From Closterium sp. Naga37s-1 (Eukaryota > Streptophyta > Zygnematophyceae > Desmidiales > Closteriaceae): a DNA stretch of 64,000 bases. Below, piece after piece: positions 1 through 11,070 of the stretch. Position 1 is the first letter of the stretch; each line of letters opens with the position of its first letter. The position numbers were made by a program, and so were the translations under genes. Below the pieces are notes generated by a model, which was not told where the DNA came from, made no database searches, and worked only from the letters and a program-made list of their open reading frames with translations. The DNA lies in assembly GCA_947471745.1 (NCBI GenBank), contig CANJKZ010001024.1, positions 69,501 to 133,500 of the forward strand, given 5' to 3'.

Positions 1-201
1 ACCGGAAGCCGAAGCACTGAAGGACCTGGTGCACCATGTGTGACTAAGTCAGGGTGATGGTGCGCCGTGCTCTGTCCCGGGTGATCTGCAAGCCAAGATA
101 GCTGCGCAGCTCACCCAGGTCAGTGCAGGTGTGTCTCTTCTACAGCTCTGACTTCACAAGGGCCAGTGCCTCAGTGTCAGCAGTGGCAAAGACAAAGTCG
201 A
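1..201 (-). pseudogene. copia reverse transcriptase fragment
   Basis: Read on the minus strand this is the part of a copia reverse transcriptase just after the catalytic YVDD motif, with the recognisable blocks KRHTCTDLGELRSYLGLQ and SHMVHQVL. It carries two in-frame stops (CAG to TAG in the SELQKRH block and another before SHMVHQVL), so it is dead. It is cut at its N-terminal side by the LTR beginning at 202 and runs out of the window on the left. It belongs to the same family as B, C and L. It may be the distal part of element D (right LTR at 3353-3480), interrupted by A, or an unrelated copy. Confidence 0.8.
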
Positions 202-332
202 TGTCAAATTTATATATAGTTTACATTGTGTAGGCTATAGTGGGGTAGCCCATCAGGGGTACAACCCAATTAGGGTTAGTACTTGTACCGAACTCTTTGC
301 TAGTTCATTCACTCTCGTTCATTATTCTGACA
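202..332 (+). repeat. 5' LTR of element A
   Basis: A 131-bp LTR starting TGTCAAAT and ending TTCTGACA, with the family core (TAGGCTATAGTGGGGTA, then a GTACAAC block). It is a 5' LTR because a primer site follows immediately. The left flank is GTCGA; no matching duplication is found on the other side, because the element is fused to D. Confidence 0.85.
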
Positions 333-384
333 TGGTTTCAGAGCACGTCCTCCGCTAGGACCGGTTTTTCTCCTTGGGCCCACC
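333..384 (+). other. PBS and leader hairpin module of A
   Basis: TGGTTTCAGAGC (333-344) is a one-mismatch version of the plant copia primer binding site complementary to initiator Met tRNA. It is followed by a hairpin with GTCCT and AGGAC arms, a T-tract and GGGCCCACC (376-384). The same arrangement recurs in most LTR elements of the window. Confidence 0.8.
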
Positions 385-1526
385 ACAGCGCTACCCCGCT
401 AGCCGCCCTCTGCAGCCCTCGTGCTGCCCCTGTTGCTCGTCGCGACCAGTCGACCCTAGGCCCGTCGCCCTAGATCCGTCGCCCCGGCCCGTTGCCCCGG
501 CCCGTCGACCCCCGACCTGTCGGCCTAGGCCCGTCGCCCCGGCCCCGAGGCCCGTCGCCCGTCGACCCCCCCCTAGGCCCCGACCTCCGTCGCCCGTCGC
601 GACCCGTCGCCCCTAGCCTAGGCCCCGGCCCCGCGGCCCGTCGCCCGTCGACCCTAGCCTAGGCCTCGGCCCCGAGGCCCGTCGCCCGTCGACCCCCGTA
701 GGCCCGACCGTTGCCCGTCGCCCCTGGCCCCGCGGCCCGTCGCCCCTAGCCTAGGCATCGGCCCAGCGGCCCGTCACCCGTCGACCCCCCCTAGGCCCGA
801 CCGTCGCCCGTCGCCCCTGGCCCCGCGGCCCGTCGCCCCTAGCCTAGGCCCCGGCCCCGCGGCCCTTCGCCCGTCGACCCTAACCTAGGCCCCGGCCCCT
901 CGGCCCGTCGCCCGTCAACCCCCCCGCGGCCCCGCGGCCCGTCGTCCCTAACCTAGGCCCTGGCCCCGAGGCCCGTCGCCCGTCGACCCCCCCTAGGCCC
1001 GACCCTTGCCCGTCGCCCCTGGCCCCGTGGCCCGTCGCCCCTAGCCTAGGCCCCGGCCCCGAGGCCCGTCGCCCGTCGACCCCCCTAGGCCCGGCCGTAG
1101 CCCGTCGCCTCTGGCCCCGCGGCCTGTCGCCCCTAACCTAGGCCCCGAGGCCCGTCGCCCGTCGCGGCCCGTCGCCCCTAACCTAGGCCCCGGCCCCGCA
1201 ACCCTTCGCCCGTCGCCCCTAACCTAGGCCTCGTGGCCCGTCGCCCCTAGGCCCCGTGGCCAGTTGCCCCTAGGCCCTTCGGCTCGACCCCCCCCCCCTA
1301 GGCTCCGGCACGTCGCTCTCGGCCCCGCGGCCCGTCACTCCTGGCCCCTCGGCTTGTCGCCGCTAGGCCCCCGAGTCGTCGCCCCTAGGCCCCGGCCCGT
1401 CGACCCCAGGCCCCGCACGCCGCTTCTTGCATGCTACTGCTACTACTGCTGCTGCTGCTGCTGCTACTGCTGCTACTGCTGCTACTACTGCCGCCCCTCT
1501 CAACTGCTCCTACGTGATGCGCCGCT
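385..1526 (+). repeat. GC-rich leader of A
   Basis: Long untranslated leader made of degenerate repeats of the type CCCGTCGCCC, CCTAGGCCC and GGCCCCG, ending in a CTG/CTA microsatellite (about 1432-1490). Open frames here are only low-complexity Pro/Arg sequence. Every autonomous copy has such a leader between primer site and gag, each with its own repeat unit. Confidence 0.75.
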
Positions 1527-1921
1527 ATGGCCTCGCTTCGAGTTCTTGCGTTCCATCATGAGGGCAGACCGATTCTGTTTGACACGTGGCTCGACGACCT
1601 GCAGCTGTACCTAATGAGCGATTCTAAGGACCATGTTTCACTGTTTGACCTCGCGTCAGGCGCTGCTACCGCCCCTCCCGCCACAGCTGACAGTGCGACT
1701 TGCTCAAAGTGGCTTACTCGCAACGCTGCTGCCCGCTTAGCCATTCGCAACCACCTGCCGTTAGCCAAATGCGCTCACTTCGGACAGCACAGGACAGCAC
1801 ATGCCCTGTACGACGCTGTAGTTGCTCGCTTGCCTGCCACTGCTGCTCTAGGCCGACTGCTACTGCCCTACCTGTTCCCCGAGCTGTCAGCCTTTGCCAC
1901 AGTAGAGGACCTTGTTCTTTG
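1527..1921 (+). pseudogene. copia gag, N-terminal part (A)
   Basis: Begins at ATG with MASLRVLAFHHEGRP and follows the family gag (DTWLDDLQLYL, SDSKDHVSLFD, ATADSATCSKWLTR, AHFGQH, LPYLFPELSAFATVEDLV) for about 130 residues. The frame then runs straight into gag sequence of the opposite strand, so the protein is cut before the Gly-rich region and zinc motif. The sequence itself is little damaged; the break is structural. Gag would form the particle that packages element RNA. Confidence 0.85.
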
Positions 1922-2478
1922 CCAGTGCGAGAAAGTGGTCCCTGACTGCGCGAAGAGAGTCAAGGAGGCGGGTGACTATGAAGTAGAGAGTGATGTACAT
2001 CGGGGGGGGGGGGGTGGTTCCTGTCAAGGAACTCTGCTGGGAGGGCAGTGCGGTAGCGAGCGTCATTAGTGCAAAGGTGGGTAACGAGGTCCTCTACTGT
2101 GGCAAAGGCGGACAGCTCGGAAAACAGGTAGGGCAGTATAAGACGGCCTAGAGCAGCACTGGCAGGGGAGGAGTAAGGGGCGACTACAGCGTCGTACAGT
2201 GCTTTAGCAGTCTTGTGCTGTCCGAAGTGAGCGCATTCGGCTAACGGCAGGTGGTTGCGAACGGCTAAGCGAGCAGCAGCGTCAGGGGTAAGCCACTGTG
2301 AGCGAGTCGCACTGTCAGCTGTGGCGGGAGGGGCGAGAGAGGCTCTAGACGTGTGGTCAAACAACGAAACATTGTCTCTAGAATCGCTCAGTAGGTACAG
2401 CTGTAAGACGTCGAGCCACGTGTCGAATTGGATCGAACGGCCCTCATGATCGAACGTGAGTACACAGAGAGAAGCCAT
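1922..2478 (-). pseudogene. copia gag, N-terminal part (D)
   Basis: Minus-strand gag with its start at 2478 (MASLCVLTFDHEGRS). It continues through DTWLDVLQLYLLSDSRDN, TRSQWLTPDAAARLAV and AHFGQHKTAKALYDAVV to the DRNHPPPP block, where a G-run (C-run in sense) near 2004-2014 shifts the frame. The following block (RDHFLA) is visible at about 1922-1990 and then meets gag of element A head to head. Nothing of protease, integrase or RT remains next to it. Confidence 0.85.
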
Positions 2479-3302
2479 AGCGGGCAGAGCAGGGTGGTGC
2501 GCTACCAGCAGAGCAGCACGCAGGCAGGGCAAGGCTGCGCACGGCTAGGGTGGCCAGCAGCAGGGCGGGCAGGAGCCGGGCGGCGCAAGCAGCAGGGCGG
2601 GCAGCAGCCGGTCGGTGCAAGCAGCAGGGCGGGCACGCAAAGGGGCGGCGAGCGGGCTGCCAGAGGGCGGTGCGCAGGCTGCAAGGGGCGGCAAGCGTGC
2701 CGCAAGGGGCGGCGAGCGGGCTGCAAGGGGTGGGGCCCAGGCTGCAAGGGGCGGCGCGTGGGCCGCAAGAAGGCGGCGAGCGCGCTGCAGGGGCTGCGAG
2801 CGGGCCGTATGCGGTTGGCGGGCGGGCTGTAGTGGCGGCGAGCGGGCCGCAAGCGGGCAGCGAGCAGGCTGCAAGGGCGGCGAGCGGGCCGCAGATAAGC
2901 GGCGAGCGGGCGGCAGGGGCGGCGAGCGGGCCGTGAGCAAGCGGCGAGCGGGCGGCAGGGGCGGCATAGCGTGCCGCAAGGTGGCAGCAAGCGGGCTGCA
3001 GGGGCGGCTAGCGGGCCGCGAGCAAGCGGCAAGCGGGCCGCACGGGCGGCGAGCGGGCCGCAAGGGCGGTGAGCGGGCCGCAAGGGTGGCTAGCGGGCCT
3101 AGAGGCGGCAGGCGGGCCGCAAGCAGGCGACACGCGGGTTGCAGGGGCGGCGCGCTGGCCGTGAGCAGGTGGCGAGCGGGCTGCAGGGGCGGCTCGTGTG
3201 CTGCTAAGGGCGGCGCAACGAGCTGCTAGGGGCGGTGCCGCGGCCAGAAGGGCGGCGCGTCAGTAGGGTAGGGCGGCAGGGCGGCTAGTGGGGCAGCTCT
3301 GT
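2479..3302 (-). repeat. GC-rich leader of D
   Basis: About 820 bp of imperfect 12- to 24-bp repeats (plus strand GGGCGGCGAGCGGGCTGCAA type). Frames are open on both strands only because the repeats lack stops; predicted peptides are Arg/Ala/Gly-only. Corresponds to the untranslated leader of the minus-strand element. Confidence 0.75.
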
Positions 3303-3352
3303 GGTGGGCCCTAAAAAAATTCGGTCCTAGCGAAGGACCTGCTCTGAAACCA
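3303..3352 (-). other. PBS and leader hairpin module of D
   Basis: On the minus strand: TGGTTTCAGAGC (3352-3341), hairpin arms GGTCCT and AGGACC, a T7 tract and GGGCCCACC (3311-3303). Marks the LTR at 3353-3480 as a 5' LTR. Confidence 0.8.
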
Positions 3353-3480
3353 TGTTAAAACTAACGAACGAGAATGAACTAAGATCAAAGTGGGTACAAG
3401 TACTAACCCTAATTGGGTTGTACCCCTTATGGGCTACCCCACTATAGCCTACACAAAGTAAGCGATATAACATTTTGACA
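3353..3480 (-). repeat. 5' LTR of element D
   Basis: 128-bp LTR in reverse orientation (sense TGTCAAAA...TTTTAACA) with the same TAGGCTATAGTGGGGTAGCC core as A. It differs from A at many positions, so the two are not the paired ends of one young insertion. Confidence 0.85.
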
Positions 3481-3600
3481 GCTTTGATGCCGCTCACTGA
3501 TCTCCTTTTATCAGTGACCAGTCGTATTCACATACTGTCCAGAAATTTTGGCCTAAAAGCGTACTGTAGCATGGTTACAGCATAGTAAATAGGGTAACCA
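3481..3600. other. unique flank between D and B
   Basis: 120 bp of non-repetitive sequence. Its last five bases AACCA are the left target duplication of element B, and it becomes contiguous with position 14518 when B is removed. It therefore belongs to the upstream region of the GT47 gene. No gene seen. Confidence 0.6.
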
Positions 3601-3731
3601 TGTCAAAATGTTATAATGCTTATATTGTGTAGGCTGAAGTGGGGTAGCCCATAAGGGGTACAACCCAATTAGGGTTAGTACTTGTACCAACTTTTTGCTC
3701 AATGCATTCATTCTCGTTCAACATTCTGACA
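3601..3731 (+). repeat. 5' LTR of B
   Basis: 131 bp, TGTCAAAATG to CATTCTGACA, followed directly by a primer site. The duplicated target AACCA lies immediately upstream. Confidence 0.9.
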
Positions 3732-3781
3732 TGGTTTCAGAGCAGGTCCTGTTCCAGGACCGTTTTTTTTTACGGCCCACC
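3732..3781 (+). other. PBS and leader hairpin module of B
   Basis: TGGTTTCAGAGC (3732-3743), then GGTCCT and AGGACC arms, a T9 tract and CGGCCCACC (GGGCCCACC elsewhere). Confidence 0.8.
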
Positions 3782-4528
3782 TCATAGTTCCCTGCTCATA
3801 GCGCTGCCCCACTAGTCGTGCTGCCCTGCCCTGCCCGTCCCGTCGCCTTGCTGCTTGTAGCACTGCCCTGCCCTGCCCGTCGCGCCGCCCTGCAGGCAGA
3901 GCGCTGCCCTGCCCTGCCCGCCGCGCCGCCCTGCTGGTCGAGCGCCGCCCTCCTCTGCCAGTTGCGTCGCCCTGCTGGCCGCTGCGCCGCCCTGCTGGCC
4001 GCCGTGCCGCCCTGCTCTGCCTGCGCGTCGCCCTGCCTTGCCAGCGCACCGCACTGCTGGCAGCCGCACCGCCCTGCCTTGCCTGCGCGTCGCCCTGCCC
4101 TGCCCGGCCTTGCCCTGCTGGCTGCCGCCTTGCTACCCGCGCCGCCCTGCTGCCCGCGCCGCCCTGCTGCCCGCGCCGCCCTGCTGCCCGCGCCGCCCTG
4201 CTGCTGCCCGCCCTGCTGCGCGCTGCCCTGCTGGCCGCCACCCTGCCCGCGCGCCGCCCTGCTGCCTGTGCGCCGCCCTGCTGGCAGCCGCGCCGCCCTT
4301 CCCTGCCTGCGCGCCGCCCTGCTGGCCGCCGCACCGCCCTTCCCTGCCCGCGCGCCGCCCTGCTGGCCGCCACCCCGCCCTGCCAATTGCGCTGCTCTGC
4401 ACTGGCTGCGTGCCGCTCTTCCCTAGCCGTTCGCCGCCTCGCCCTGCCCTGTGCGCTTCCCTATTGCTCGCGTGCCCCCCTGCCTGCATGCTGCCCTGCT
4501 GGACACGTGCCACCCTGCTCTGCCCGCT
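3782..4528 (+). repeat. GC-rich leader of B
   Basis: Leader of degenerate repeats of the CGCGCCGCCCTGCTG type. No gene; frames are open on both strands because of the repeats. Confidence 0.75.
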
Positions 4529-6219
4529 ATGGCTTCTCTCAATGTTCTCACCTTCGATCATGAGGGCCGTCTGATCCAGTTCGATACATGGCTCGACGAC
4601 TTACAGCTGTACCTACTGAGCGATTCTAGAGACAGCGTTTCGTTGTTTGACCACATGTCTAGAGCCTCTCTCGCCCCTCCCGCCACAGCTGACAGTGCGA
4701 CTCGCTCACTGTAGCTTACCCGTGACGCTGCTGCTCGCTTAGCCGTTTGCAACCACCTGCCGTTAGCCGAATGCGCTCACTTCGGACAGCACAAGACTGC
4801 TAAAGCACTGTAAGACGCTGTAGTCGCCCCTTACTCCTCCCCTGCCACTGCTGCTCTAGGCCGTCTTATACTGCCCTACCTGTTTCCCGAGCTGTCCGCC
4901 TTTACCACAGTAGAGGACCTCGTTACCCACCTTTGCACTAGCAACGCTCGCTACCGCACTGCCCTCCCAGCAGAGTTCCTTGACAGGAACCACCCCCCCC
5001 CCCCCCCCCCCCCCCGATGTACATCACTCTCTACTTCATAGTCACCCGCGTCCTTGACTCTCTTCGCACAGTCAGGGACCACTTTCTCGCACTTGACCCC
5101 ACAGACCTCACTGTTGACCTACTCGAGCAGCAACTCCTTGCAGCTGAGACTAGCGTAGTCGCTGTAGGTGCTGCTCGTGGCACTCCTCGCACACCTTTCT
5201 TTGAGGAGTGTTCCCCCTCCCCCCTTGCTCCCTCCTACGCTTCTGCTGCTACTGTTGACATCCTTGGTACTAAGGGTGTCAGGGCTGCTTCTGCTCTTAG
5301 TGGGAAGCGTCGCAGCGGCAAGGGCAAGGGTGGCAAGAGTGGAGGGGGTGGCAGCGGGGGTGGTGGTTGTGGAGGCGGTGGAGGCGGTGGAGGTGGCAGA
5401 GGTGGTGGCAGCAGTAGGAGTGGTGGCGGGAGTGGGGGCTTCGGTCGCAGTGGTGGTGGCAGCGGTGGGAGTGGGGGTGGCGGTGGTGGCAGCAGTGGGA
5501 GTGGTGGCGGCGGCAGTGGTGGCGTTCGGGGTGGAGTTGTTCAGAGGGGAGGTTCTGGCAGTGGCCAGAGGCAGCAGCAGCAGCAGCGTCAGAGTGAGAC
5601 CCCTACACCCCAGCAGCTTCGTGAGTGGTTTGCTCAGCGTGGGGCGTCTGGGGGTAGTGTTCACTGCCCGTATGTCATTCGCACAGGTGACCGCGCTGAT
5701 CAGACATGCGGGAAGTTTCACACACAGCACCGCTGCTTCTCCCACCTTGACGACGCTTGGCGCGATGAGTTTGGCGACGAGGCTAAGCGCCCCCGCTGGC
5801 TAGAGCTGCTTAGGTCTGGTGTTGATATCTTTGCTCTTGATTATGATGCTATCCTTGCTGCTAGGTATGCCTTGTCTGTTAGTGCTGAGGGTGACTTTTA
5901 CCTGTGTGTGCCGCCCGACCCAGGTATAGAGGCTGCTTCTCTAGGTGCTAGTGAGTCTGCTCTCCCTGGTGCTGCGCCTGCTGATGCCTTGCACACCTTC
6001 ACACTTGACTCAGGTGCTTCCCGCTGTTTCTTTCGCGACAGTACCACACCCACTCCACTCCCTGCACCTGTTCGAGTCAGACTAACTGACCCCTCAAGGG
6101 GCCCAGTTCTTGCACGTTCCTCCACTGTTCTCCCGTGTCCGACAGTATCGTCAGGCTCACTCTCAGGTCTTCACCTCCCCTCATTCTCTATGAACTTGGT
6201 GAGTACCGCTGCCCTCTAG
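4529..6219 (+). pseudogene. gag-protease region of B
   Basis: Starts at the conserved MASLNVLTFDHEGR. In-frame stops occur at 4712 (TGG codon region, now TAG) and 4811 (TAC to TAA), and a C-run of more than 20 bases near 4987-5014 shifts the frame before MYITLYF (5017). The remainder is open to 6219: helical gag part (RDHFLALDP), a Gly/Ser-rich stretch of about 80 residues, the cluster C-x13-C-x3-H-x4-C (CPYVIRTG, then CGKFH, then RCF) and aspartic protease motif DSGAS. A CAG to TAG change ends it at 6219. Capsid formation and self-processing would be its roles; this copy cannot make the full protein. Confidence 0.85.
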
Positions 6220-7290
6220 GATGCGATGGTCACTACCACCACTCCTGGGGGTCAGCGTGTGGCGATCTGCACGTGTACACGAACGGGCCGTCACCTAGCC
6301 ACGTTCACTCGTCGGCCTGGGTCGAGTTTGTAGACACTGACTACTGAGCAAGCTCAGGTAGCTGCTTTTGGTCAGGTGTCCGCGTCAGGTCCAATAGCCG
6401 CCCCTTATTCATGTCGCCTCCTGTCACACCAGACTCTCCTTTGGCACCACCGCCTTGGTCACCCCTCCCTACCACGCCTCTGTGGCATGCACTCCCGCCT
6501 CCTTGTTTCTGGTCTTCCCATGTCTCTGCCTCCCCTCCCGCCCACGCCTACCCTGCCCTGCCTTCCTTGCGTCGAGGGGCGGCAGTGAGCCGCTCCTGAC
6601 TCCTCCTCGTTTCCCCCGACGACTGCTCCCCTGCAAACTCTCCACATGGACGTGTGGGGCCCAGCCCGCGTCAGTGGACAGGACCGCGAGCGCTACTTCC
6701 TGCTGGTTGTTGACGACTACACGCATTACACCACAGTCTTCCCATTACGTAGCAAGGGTGAGGTCCTTGATGTCTCGATCCATTGGATCTGCGCAGTCCG
6801 TCTCCAGCTCTGTGAGTGGTTCCGCGAGGACATTCCTGTCCTGCGTCTGCACTCTGATAGAGGTGGTGAGTTCTCCTCCGACCTCTTGCAGGACTTTTGT
6901 CGTGGGGAGGGCATTCTCTAGTCGTTCATGCTTCCAGCCTCCCCGCAGCAAAATGGGATTGCTGAGCGCCGCATTGGCTTAGTCACGGAGGTGGCTCGTA
7001 CCTCCATGATCCATGCGGCTGCTCCCCATTTTTTGTGGCCGTTTGCGGTCCGGTACGCTGCGCATCAGCTCAAACTCTGGCCCCGTGTCTCCTTGCCAGA
7101 GACCTTGCCTACACTGCGTTGGACGGGGAAGGTTGGCGATGCGTCGGTGTTGTGGGTCTGGGGCTCACGTGCCTTTGTCCGCGATACTTCCGCGGACAAG
7201 CTCTCCTCCCGAGCCATTCCCTGCGTCTTCCCTGGCTTTCCCCGTGACGCGCCTGAGTCTGAGGGTGCTGAGCCTAGGGGTATTGCATAG
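6220..7290 (+). pseudogene. integrase region of B
   Basis: Contains the GAG-pre-integrase zinc region (LLWHHRLGHPSLPRL, then CLPCVEGRQ) and the DDE integrase core: MDVWGPA near 6646, LHSDRGGEF, and NGIAERRIG after 6950. It is interrupted by frame changes around 6360 and 6590 and by a stop at 6919 (CAG to TAG after EGIL). The C-terminal block RAFVRDTSADKLSS remains readable to about 7230. The fold would be an integrase joining element DNA to the chromosome; this copy is inactive. Confidence 0.85.
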
Positions 7291-8060
7291 GCCGGAGGTC
7301 CGGCAGGTGCCTCGCCACGATTGTCTCACCGGCGTGAGCCTCTCTCACCGCAGCAGCTGCACAAGTGGTTTGCTCAGCGCACACACCTTAGGAGTGGCGC
7401 TGCAGGAGCTAGAGGCCCTGCCGCTGGAGGCACTGGAGCTGGAGGTGCTAGAGCTACTAGTCCTAGAGGTGCTGGAGTTCCTGCTGGAGCTGGAGGTACC
7501 GAAGGTGCTGGAGCTGCTGGTCCTGGAGGTGCTCGTACTAGAGGTACTGGAGCTGCCAGAGCTGGTGGTGTTGGAGGCGCTGGAGCTGGAGACCGTGGAA
7601 TCGGAGGTATTGGAGCTGGAGGCACTAGCACTGGAGGCGCTGGAGCTGGAGGTGCTGGAGCTGGAGACCTTGGAGTTAGAGGCCTTACCGCTGGAGGCAA
7701 TGGAGCTGGAGCTGCTGGAGCTACTAGTCCAGGAGGTGCTGGAGTTACTGCTAGAGCTGGAGGCCCCAGAGGTGCTGGTGTTGCTGGTCCTAGAGGTGCT
7801 CGTCCTAGAGATACTGGAGCTGCCAGAGGTGGTGGTGTTGGGGACCCTAGAGTTGGAGGTACTAGAGTTGGAGACCGTGGAGCTGGAGGCACTAGCACTG
7901 GAGGCGCTGGAGATGGAGGAGCTGGAGCTGGAGGCGCTGGAGCTGGAGGCACTGGAGCTGGAGGCCCTGGAGCTGGAGGCGCTGGCGCTGGAGGCGCTGG
8001 AGCTGAAGGCACTGGAGATGGAGACCCTGGAGCTAGAGGCGCTGGGCTTGGAGATCCTGG
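7291..8060 (+). repeat. Gly/Ala-rich pol linker of B
   Basis: After REPLSPQQLHKWFAQR comes about 670 bp of GGAGCTGGAGGCGCT-type repeat coding for Gly/Ala in one frame and Leu/Glu in another, with no stops in several frames of either strand. In family members this segment lies between integrase and reverse transcriptase. The plus-strand element stops abruptly at 8060. Confidence 0.7.
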
Positions 8061-8140
8061 TGTCAAATGTTGTAACCAAATATATACATATATATCACAG
8101 TACAAGCAAAGTCACGCAGTGAGCAAGTGAGGCAAAGTAG

Positions 8141-10410
8141 GCACAAGGCCTGAAACAATACAGAAACGCTGATGATTACTAGACTGAAGTGCCTTGGTGA
8201 ATATATCAGCAGTGTTGGCCCAAGTGGCCACGTGAGTAAGATGAAGCTGACCACGCTGCTGCAACTCTCAAGCAAGAAAGTAACGCAGAGCGATGTTCTT
8301 CGTTCTGTGCTCCAAACTGTGCTCCTGACACAAGGCAATCATGGCCTTGTTGTCTACGTACAGGATTGGAGAAGAACAAGGCCGCTCTCCCAAGTCGGTC
8401 AACAGGTAGGTGAGCCAGTGTAACTTCTGTGCCGCCATGGCCCCTGCGTAGATCTCAGCCTCACAACTAGAACGGAGAACAGAAGACGAGTGGGTAGACC
8501 GCCAAGAAACAGAGCCGGAGCCAAGGCTGAAATTGTAACCCTGTGACGACCGCTGCGTAGCCAAGTCGTCAACCCAAGAAGCGTCTGCGTGTCTAGTGAG
8601 GACAACTGGACCCCGTCCTCCAAGCACGAGCCCCATGCCCGAAGTACTGCACAAGCAACGCAACACCCTCTTAGCGGCCTCTTAGTGCTCTGGTCGGTGT
8701 CTCTTGGGCGCAACGTAGTGTGCCATGATGCTAAGTGGGTAGGCAAGGTTAGGTCGAGTGCAGGTCATCAGGTACATGAGGCAGCCCACAAGCTTTGGAT
8801 ACGGGCCACTCGGCTCTACGGAATCGTCCGAAGATGGAGCTGAGAGAGAGTGACCGGTAGGTAGAGGAGTGGACTGTGGCGAGGAGTACCGGAAGCCGAA
8901 GCGCTGAAGGACCTGGTGCACCATGTGTGACTGAGTCAGGGTGATGGTGCACCGTGCTCTGTCCCGGGTGATCTGCAAGCCAAGATAGCTGCGCAGCTCA
9001 CCCAGGTCAGGGCAGGTGTGTCTCTTCTGCAGCTCTGAGTTCACAAGGGCCAGTGCCTTAGTGTCAGCAGTGGCAAAGACGAGGTCGCCGACGTACACGA
9101 TGACGTAGAACAACAGCAGCGAAGTGTCGGTGCGCAAAAACAGCGACGGGTCAGCAGTCGAAGGAGCAAACCCAAGAGCCGCAAGCGTCGTCCTCAGTGT
9201 GTCGTGCCACTCGCGAGGTGCTTGGCGGAGACCGTAGACTGGCCGCCGGAGGCTCCACTGGGTACCTGCAGGAAACGACCCAGTGAAGCCAGGTGGGCGG
9301 CGCAGCTAGATCTCCTCGTGCAGGCTGCCTTGTAAAAATTTGTGCTAAAGTCAAGAGAGTGCAGCTCGTAGTCACGCTGAGTGGCGACGTGCAGCAGAAC
9401 TCGAAGAGTGGTCATCTTCGGGGTAGGGGAGAAGGTATGGAAGTAGTCAACTCCCTGTCGCTGACTGAAGCCTCGTGCAACGTAACGAGCCTTGAAGACA
9501 GGCGGAGAACCCGGCGACCGCTTCACCCTGAAAATCCACATGTCATCGACTATGTTCGCCCCAGAAGGGGGAACTGCGTCGACGTAGGTGCCTATGGACT
9601 TCGAGGATGCCATCTCAGCGTACATGGTTGTCTGGCACTGAGAGGAGTAGGACCCGTAATCGCCTCTGCGTAAGAGCGTGGGGTCGGGATGTCTGGTGCA
9701 TCAGGGTCTCCCTCAGGTGCAAGCAGCATGGCCATGAGATGAGGTACAGCAGCTGCAAGACACTCAAAGTCCTCCTGCCTGTCCTCAATGACGTCCGTGC
9801 CAAGAGCACACTCACCCCCGATGGACGGAGAACAGTCAGACTCAGACTTAGCAACAAGACTAGTGGCGTAGTCGAGACGACAGGCGGCAGCAAAGTCAAC
9901 AAGCTCAGCATCTAGGGCAGACGCAGCAGTGGACTCAAACGAAGGGCCCGTGACAATAGTGGCAAGAAGACGTGTGACAGTAGGACTGGCAGCACGAACT
10001 AAGTCAAACTCAGGGTCCGGACCGTCAGCAAGAGAGGACGCAGGAGGAGACGGCAGGGGAACTTGCAGTGGAACAGAGGAAGGACGAAGTGCCATTATGT
10101 GAGTGCCAGGTACAGGAGGAGGACGCGGACGAGGAACACGATGACCAATGCGAACAGCGCGAACAGGTGAGGCAGGACGAGACGCAGGCTCACGACGCTC
10201 TGTAAGAGAGTCTGTCTGCTCAGTGTAAGGAGAAGGAGCAGGCAGTGGGGAGTCTGGCTGTAACTCTGGCTGCGACTGGTGAGGCGGTGGATATAGTGAG
10301 CTAGGAGTAAGGCCAGTAGAAGACGGGAGACTAAGAACCTGGCGAAGGACCGAGTCAGGTGGCGGCAGAGACGACGGCGGCGGCGGAACGAAAAACGGGC
10401 GCCGCTGCAC
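8141..10410 (-). pseudogene. reverse transcriptase-RNase H of C
   Basis: Minus-strand pol C-terminal half. RNase H: HADASWVDDLATQRSS, EAEIYAGA, YVDNKAM. RT: FKARYVARGFSQRQGVDY, QRDYELHSLDF, and the catalytic box reads YVGDLVF instead of YVDDLVF, losing a catalytic aspartate. Frameshifts near 9600 and 9320, a stop after HRPEH (8682) and further damage show it is dead. The proline-rich N-terminal segment (to 10410) precedes it. In an active copy this would copy element RNA into DNA. Confidence 0.85.
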
Positions 10411-11070
10411 AGTGCCTCCTGCGCCAGGATTGCCAGCTCCAGCACCCCCAGCGCCAGCACCTCCAGCTTTAGGGTCTCCAACTCCAGTGCCTCCAGCTCC
10501 AGCGCCTCCAGCGCTAGTGCCTCCAGCTCCAGCTCCAGTGCCTCCAGCTCCAACTCCTCCAGCTCCATGGTCTCCACCTCTAGCGCCTCCAGCTCCAGCT
10601 CCACCAGCTCCAGCGCGTCCAGCGCCTGTGCCTCCAGCTCCAGGGTCTCCAGCTCCAGCGCCTCCAACACCACCAGCTACAGCATCTTTAGTACCTCTAG
10701 TACGAGCACCTCTAGGACCACCAGCTCCAGCACCTCCGGGACTAGAAGCTCCAGCACCTCCAGCTTCAGTGCCTCCAGCCCTAGGACCTCCAGCGCCAGT
10801 GCCTCCAGCTCCAGTGCCTCCAGCGCCAGGGTCTCCAGCTCCAGCGCCTCCAACACCGCCAGCTCCAGTACCACCAGTACGAGCACCTCCAGGACCAGCA
10901 GCTCGATCACCTTCGGTACCTCCAGCTCCAGCAGAAACTCCAGCACCTCCAAGACTAGTAGCTCCAGCACCTCCAGCTCCAGTGCCTCCAGCGGCCGAGC
11001 CTCCAGCTCCTTCAGCGCCACTCCTAACGAGTGTGCGCTGAGCAAACCACTCGCGCAGCTGCTGCGGTGA
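10411..11070 (-). repeat. Gly/Ala-rich pol linker of C
   Basis: About 600 bp of CTCCAGCTCCAGCGC-type repeats (plus strand), equivalent to the linker of B, ending at the WFAQR block near 11040. Confidence 0.7.
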
